Part shown: positions 60,401 to 64,000 of the stretch, piece by piece
Position numbering within the stretch: position 1 is the first letter of the stretch
Layout of the letters: each line of letters begins with the position of its first letter
Assembly: GCF_036711975.1 (NCBI RefSeq)
Contig: NC_091972.1
Coordinates: 2,919,001 to 2,983,000 of the forward strand
Origin: Onthophagus taurus
Lineage: Eukaryota > Arthropoda > Insecta > Coleoptera > Scarabaeidae
DNA: 64,000 nucleotides
Direction: 5' to 3'
Position numbers and translations under genes: made by a program
Notes under the pieces: model-generated
What the model saw: the letters and a program-made list of their open reading frames with translations, nothing else
What the model was told of the DNA's origin: nothing
Database searches by the model: none

Positions 60401-63400
60401 ATATAATAGAAGTTTTATAACTGAATATGTCAAAATGAAATTGACATTTCAAACCGGAAGTTGCTTATATCTCGAGTAATATTGGAATTAAACCCAATTA
60501 CAAATATGTCAAAATTGACGTTGACATTTTTAACCGGAAGTTGAACATAACTTCATTAATATTGAAGATGAATATATCGTGTTTGTACTCATTTTAAAAG
60601 ATTTTTAATGAAGATTACAAATATGTCAAATTGAGGTTGACATTTTAAATCTGAAGTTAGTTATCATATAATAGAAGTTTTATAACTGAATATGTCAAAA
60701 TGACATTGACATTTCAAACCGGAAGTTGCTTATATCTCGAATAATATTGGCATTAAACCCAATTACAAATATGTCAAAATTGACGTTGACATTTTTAACC
60801 GGAAGTTGAACATAACTTCATTAATATTGAAGATGAATATATCGTGTTTGTACTCATTTTAAAGGATTTTTAATGAAGATTACAAATATGTCAAAATTGA
60901 GGTTGACATTTTAAACCTGAAGTTAGTTATCATATAATAGAACTTTTATAATTGAATGTCAAAATGAAATTGACATTTCAAACCGGAAGTTGCTTATATC
61001 TCGAATAATATTGGCATTAAACCCAATTACAAATATGTCAAAATTGACGTTGACATTTTTAACCGGAAGTTGAACATAACTTCATTAATATTGAAGATAA
61101 ATATGTCGTGTTTGTACTCATTTTAAAGGATTTTTAATGAAGATTACAAATATGTCAAGTTGAGGTTGACATTTTAAATCTGAAGTTAGTTATCATATAA
61201 TAGAAGTTTTATAACTGAATATGTCAAAATGAAATTGACATTTCAAACCGGAAATTGCTTATATCTCGAGTAATATTGGCATTAAACCCAATTACAAATA
61301 TGTCAAAATTGACGTTGACATTTTTAACCGGAAGTTGACCATAACTTCATTAATATTGAAGATAAACATGTCGTGTTTGTACTCATTTTAAAGGATTTTT
61401 AATGAAGATTACAAATATGTCAAAATTGAGGTTGACATTTTAAACCTGAAGTTAGTTATCATATAAAAGAAGTTTTATAACTGAAGTTAATTTAGTGTTA
61501 GTCACTTTTCCGCAATTTCTTTTTATTTTTAACGTGATTTTTGGGTCATTTCACATCGATTAAAAAAAATCGTCGATTTTTAAGCCACATGATGATTCTT
61601 GAATTTTTCCCAAATTTCTTAATATTTCTTTTGTTAAAGAAGAAACTTGTAACAACTTTTTAAACTTTAATTTTGTAAATTAGAAACTAATAATGTGATT
61701 TCGACTTTGATATGTGATCTTTTATAACAAAACAAAAAGAAATAATTAAGAAACCTGTTTGTAAAATGGATAAGATGAGAGATGTTAATCTATTTGTAGA
61801 GTCTCTGAAGATGGCCAAGGGCCGAAACTGGTTAGACTTAAATTCTATATCAAAAAACCAGTTTAAAAGTACAAAATCAAACTCAAGATTATTTTCTGAG
61901 TCTATTCTGAGAAGTCTTTTATTTTTAGAGAGATGAAAACGAAAATCTCGTGTTTCTCAACATTATTCATTTGTCACTAAGTCAAGTGATGCATAACACG
62001 ATCCAATTAGGTTACACAATGGAAGATGAAATATAGGGTGATTCACATAAGAACCAACACAGAGCAGGGACATGTAGAGGACAATAAATTTAACATAACT
62101 TAGCTCTATACTAAGTTGTACCCCTGAGAAGTTATAGGCCTTCAAAGTTGGGTCTTAAATATTTAAAACATTCAATATCTTCGTAATGCATTAAGATAGA
62201 AAAACCAAATTTGGTATACATTGTGAGCAAATTGAGATCAATTGAGGCATTTCAAAGTTGATGGTACCCGAAATTTTGACAGATTTTTTTAACCTTTTGG
62301 CGGATTTAATACATTATTACTTCATTTCATGTGGAATTTAATTCTAAAACTTTTTTTACTCTTATTATTTTTTAAAAAACTTTGTCGTTTTCATAAAAAA
62401 CTCAAATAACTAAAGACATGTATTTTTGGGTTGCTTAATATCAGCGAAAATTCAGTAGTTAGCTATGAAATTGTATGTCAAACTTGACAAATAGGTTACT
62501 ATTTATGTAAATGACAAGGCTTTATAACCTATTTGTCAAGTTTGACGTACAATTTCACAGCCGACTACTCAATTTTCGATGATTTTAAGTAACATCAACG
62601 AAATACGTGTCTTTAGTTTTTTGAGTTTTTTATGAAAACGACAAAGTTTTTTAAAAAATAGTAAGAGTAAAAAAAGTTTTAGAATTAAATTCTACATGAA
62701 ATGAGGTAATAATCTATTAAATCCGCCAAAAGGTTAAAAAAATCTATTAAAATTTAGAGGACCATCACCCTTAATCAACCCTTTTAAATGCCTCAACTGG
62801 TCTCAACTTGCTACCAATTAATACCCTTGATACACTCATAATGTGTACCAAATTAGGTTTTTTTAGCTTAATGCATTATGAAGATATTGAATGTTTTAAA
62901 AATTTAAGACCCAACTTTGAAGGCCTATAACTCCTCAGGGGTACAACTTAGTATAGAGACAAATTGCGTTAAATCATCTTAATTTATTGTACTCTACATG
63001 TCCCTGCTCAATGTTGGTTCTTATGTGAATCATTCTGTATATTTAAATGAAATAAAACTTAGAAATGAGGTTATTTTAACAAACCTCCTTTATAAATATA
63101 AACTTACCACAGAAAAAGGATAACAGTCTGACTTATTTTGAAAAATTGGATCTGAAATTTCAACAGGAATGTTCCGATTTAAAAATTGTTGAAGTTCTTT
63201 TAACCATACAATAGGTCCATCTGGAAATAATGTTTTATTTTGCTCGTATACTTTCTTTAGTTCATCTATACTAATCTAAAAAAATTATAATTTTTTTCAT
63301 AAAACATCTAAAACACCATAAAATAAAACTCACAGAATTAAGAGCACTTTCAATTGATTTAGGCTTTGGTTTAGGTTGAACATCTGATTTCTCAACAGGT

Positions 63401-63715
63401 TGTGGTTGTTTCTTTTGCTTTTTCTGTTGATTAGTAGTTTCATTTTTTTTGCTCTTTTCTTGGACCTTTTGAGAATCTTTAATGCTACCCTTATTGTTAC
63501 CAAACAAATTGATAATTTGCGATCTGGGTACTAAAAAAACGAAAGATAATAACAAAGTTTGTAAATAGCGCCATATGATAATGAAAAAACTAACAAATAT
63601 CTTCCACTTTTACAACAATTTTCTGCTTATTTTCTTTATTATTTCCAGATTTTTGGGCTTGCTGAACACTGTTTTTATCTCTCTTCTTGCCTACAACTTC
63701 CCATTGACCGGACAT
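51428..63715 (-). CDS. TMEM214: Transmembrane protein 214
   Basis: Eight exons join in frame to 656 residues (human about 689): 63715-63595, 63530-63334, 63275-63108, 58992-58275, 58076-57934, 52237-51854, 51795-51677 and 51548-51428. MSGQWEVVGKKRD opens a lysine/glutamine-rich, low-complexity region. Then come PIVWLKELQQFLN, KSDYYPFSV, ELFFDICLSSMAMEM, NPKIVIANISKSI and LSILWALGMGGLKDLNVGFK, an all-helical domain. Near residue 460 a membrane helix (ALIFLTVFVSGVIVVYDIR) is followed by a long lumenal helical tail. The protein is an ER membrane protein, linked in mammals to ER-stress caspase-4 activation. Frames starting at MEKACKEA or MARKKTSG are exon fragments. Introns 3 and 5 (4.1 and 5.7 kb) are filled by tandem repeats. 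Confidence 0.93.
52940..57915 (+). repeat. 387-bp tandem array built from a retrotransposon endonuclease segment
   Basis: Thirteen or so units, with ACATGTCAGAGACAAACGAT recurring every 386-388 bp (53315, 53702, 54090, 54477 and so on to 57574). Plus-strand translation, broken by stops, gives GLEHVMGTHGIGEMNGNG, LMIDGTLFQHKNWHWVSND and NQIDHIALSKK, the C-terminal part of an EEP endonuclease of RTE type. The first unit keeps MGDINANVEACNEG upstream, the second-last catalytic box, and the last unit is the most diverged. Units between about 53660 and 55250 form a 775-bp two-unit higher-order repeat. It lies in TMEM214 intron 5. Minus-strand frames of 62-83 codons in each unit are shadows. Confidence 0.92.
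59095..59760 (-). repeat. Inverted partial copies of the 265-bp repeat
   Basis: Two units of roughly 360 bp, with AAACTCGACATATTTAACTT at about 59242 and 59595, are reverse-complement relatives of the array that follows (they share ACCGGAAGT and CAAATATGTCAAAATTGACG when read on the minus strand). They lie in TMEM214 intron 3. Confidence 0.8.
59895..61490 (+). repeat. 265-bp tandem array, six copies
   Basis: TTGCTTATATCTCGA recurs at 59930, 60195, 60461, 60726, 60990 and 61255, a 264-266 bp spacing. Each unit carries three related sub-boxes with GACATTT..AACCGGAAGTTG, so the unit itself arose from a shorter repeat. It lies in TMEM214 intron 3, next to inverted relatives. Confidence 0.92.
62034..63037. 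mobile_element. Foldback element, 1.0 kb, in TMEM214 intron 3
   Basis: Ends (T/C)AG(G/A)(G/A)TGATTCACATAAGAA are flanked by TA. The arms pair over about 450 bp each, through TTTTTTAACCTTTTGGCGGA and its complement, up to a core near 62460-62580 with AACCTATTTGTCAAGTTTGA. No coding sequence was seen. The frame at 61963-62145 overlaps its left end and is not a gene. Confidence 0.85.
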
Positions 63716-64000
63716 GGTTTTGTTAGGCAAATTTAAAAAACCGTTTTTCAGAAAAGATTTATACGTAAACAAGCAACGTCACCGTTGACACTAACTCACC
63801 GTTCGCTTTATTAACAAGACCCGGTCACTTTTGGTTGTTTGTATTTGTGACTTGTCATCACTGTTTTCTTGACACGTGTAATAATAATTGTTTGGTAGAC
63901 ATGGCGTTTTATAGAATTTTTTAATTTAATTATAAACATCATACAAAATTTATAGAATTAAATATAAAATATATTTTAATTAATTATTAAATATAGACCC
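63716..64000. other. 5' flank of TMEM214
   Basis: The frame runs open upstream of the ATG for 19 codons, but the MSGQWEVV start matches the family. The region is AT-rich beyond 63900 with no gene recognised. Confidence 0.5.

Overview
The window looks like nuclear DNA of an insect, most probably a beetle (inference from gene types and transposon content, not from a search). It is very AT-rich, the genes have GT-AG introns, and at least half of the sequence is transposons, foldback elements and satellites. I placed eight host genes by joining exons at splice sites: an IVNS1ABP-like BTB-Kelch gene (26-2149, minus, 3' end outside the window), ribosomal protein eL30 (19285-19689, plus), NIPP1/PPP1R8 (24065-25211, minus), the vesicular GABA transporter VGAT/SLC32A1 (30283-32219, minus), PSME3IP1/FAM192A (33540-34427, plus), TATDN1 (41680-42675, minus) and a FAM20B-like kinase (42775-44128, plus) as a divergent pair 99 bp apart, and TMEM214 (51428-63715, minus), whose introns are swollen by repeats.

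Region by region. 2.2-8.9 kb: nested Tc1/mariner-type elements with TA target sites and decayed transposases. 9-17.6 kb: a non-LTR endonuclease fragment, a block of CTAG-rich repeats in three tandem copies, an almost intact Harbinger transposon in the first copy, and nested foldback elements. 19.9-23.9 kb: a Penelope-like retroelement broken by at least two insertions. 25.3-29.2 kb: a 3.9-kb element with hAT-type ends and 8-bp target duplication whose body is about 20 copies of a 175-bp satellite. 34.8-39.0 kb: a TIR element containing two further TA-flanked elements, one with a mariner-type transposase spoiled by three stop codons. 39.36-41.02 kb: a deleted Harbinger. 44.2-50.8 kb: a perfect 68-bp palindrome, a 125-bp satellite, a Tigger/pogo element and a foldback element. 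52.9-57.9 kb and 59.1-61.5 kb: two tandem arrays inside TMEM214 introns, the first made from a piece of a retrotransposon endonuclease.

The host genes are mostly unrelated housekeeping genes (translation, PP1 regulation, proteasome activator binding, ER membrane, nuclease, proteoglycan kinase) plus one neuronal gene, VGAT. The most interesting regulatory signal is in the VGAT 3' flank, where four copies of the GY box (complement of the miR-7 seed) lie within 430 bp. The most interesting structural signals are the satellite-carrying hAT-type element, the retrotransposon-derived satellite, and two transposon insertions for which a second copy elsewhere in the window shows the empty site. I found no tRNA, rRNA or CRISPR array.
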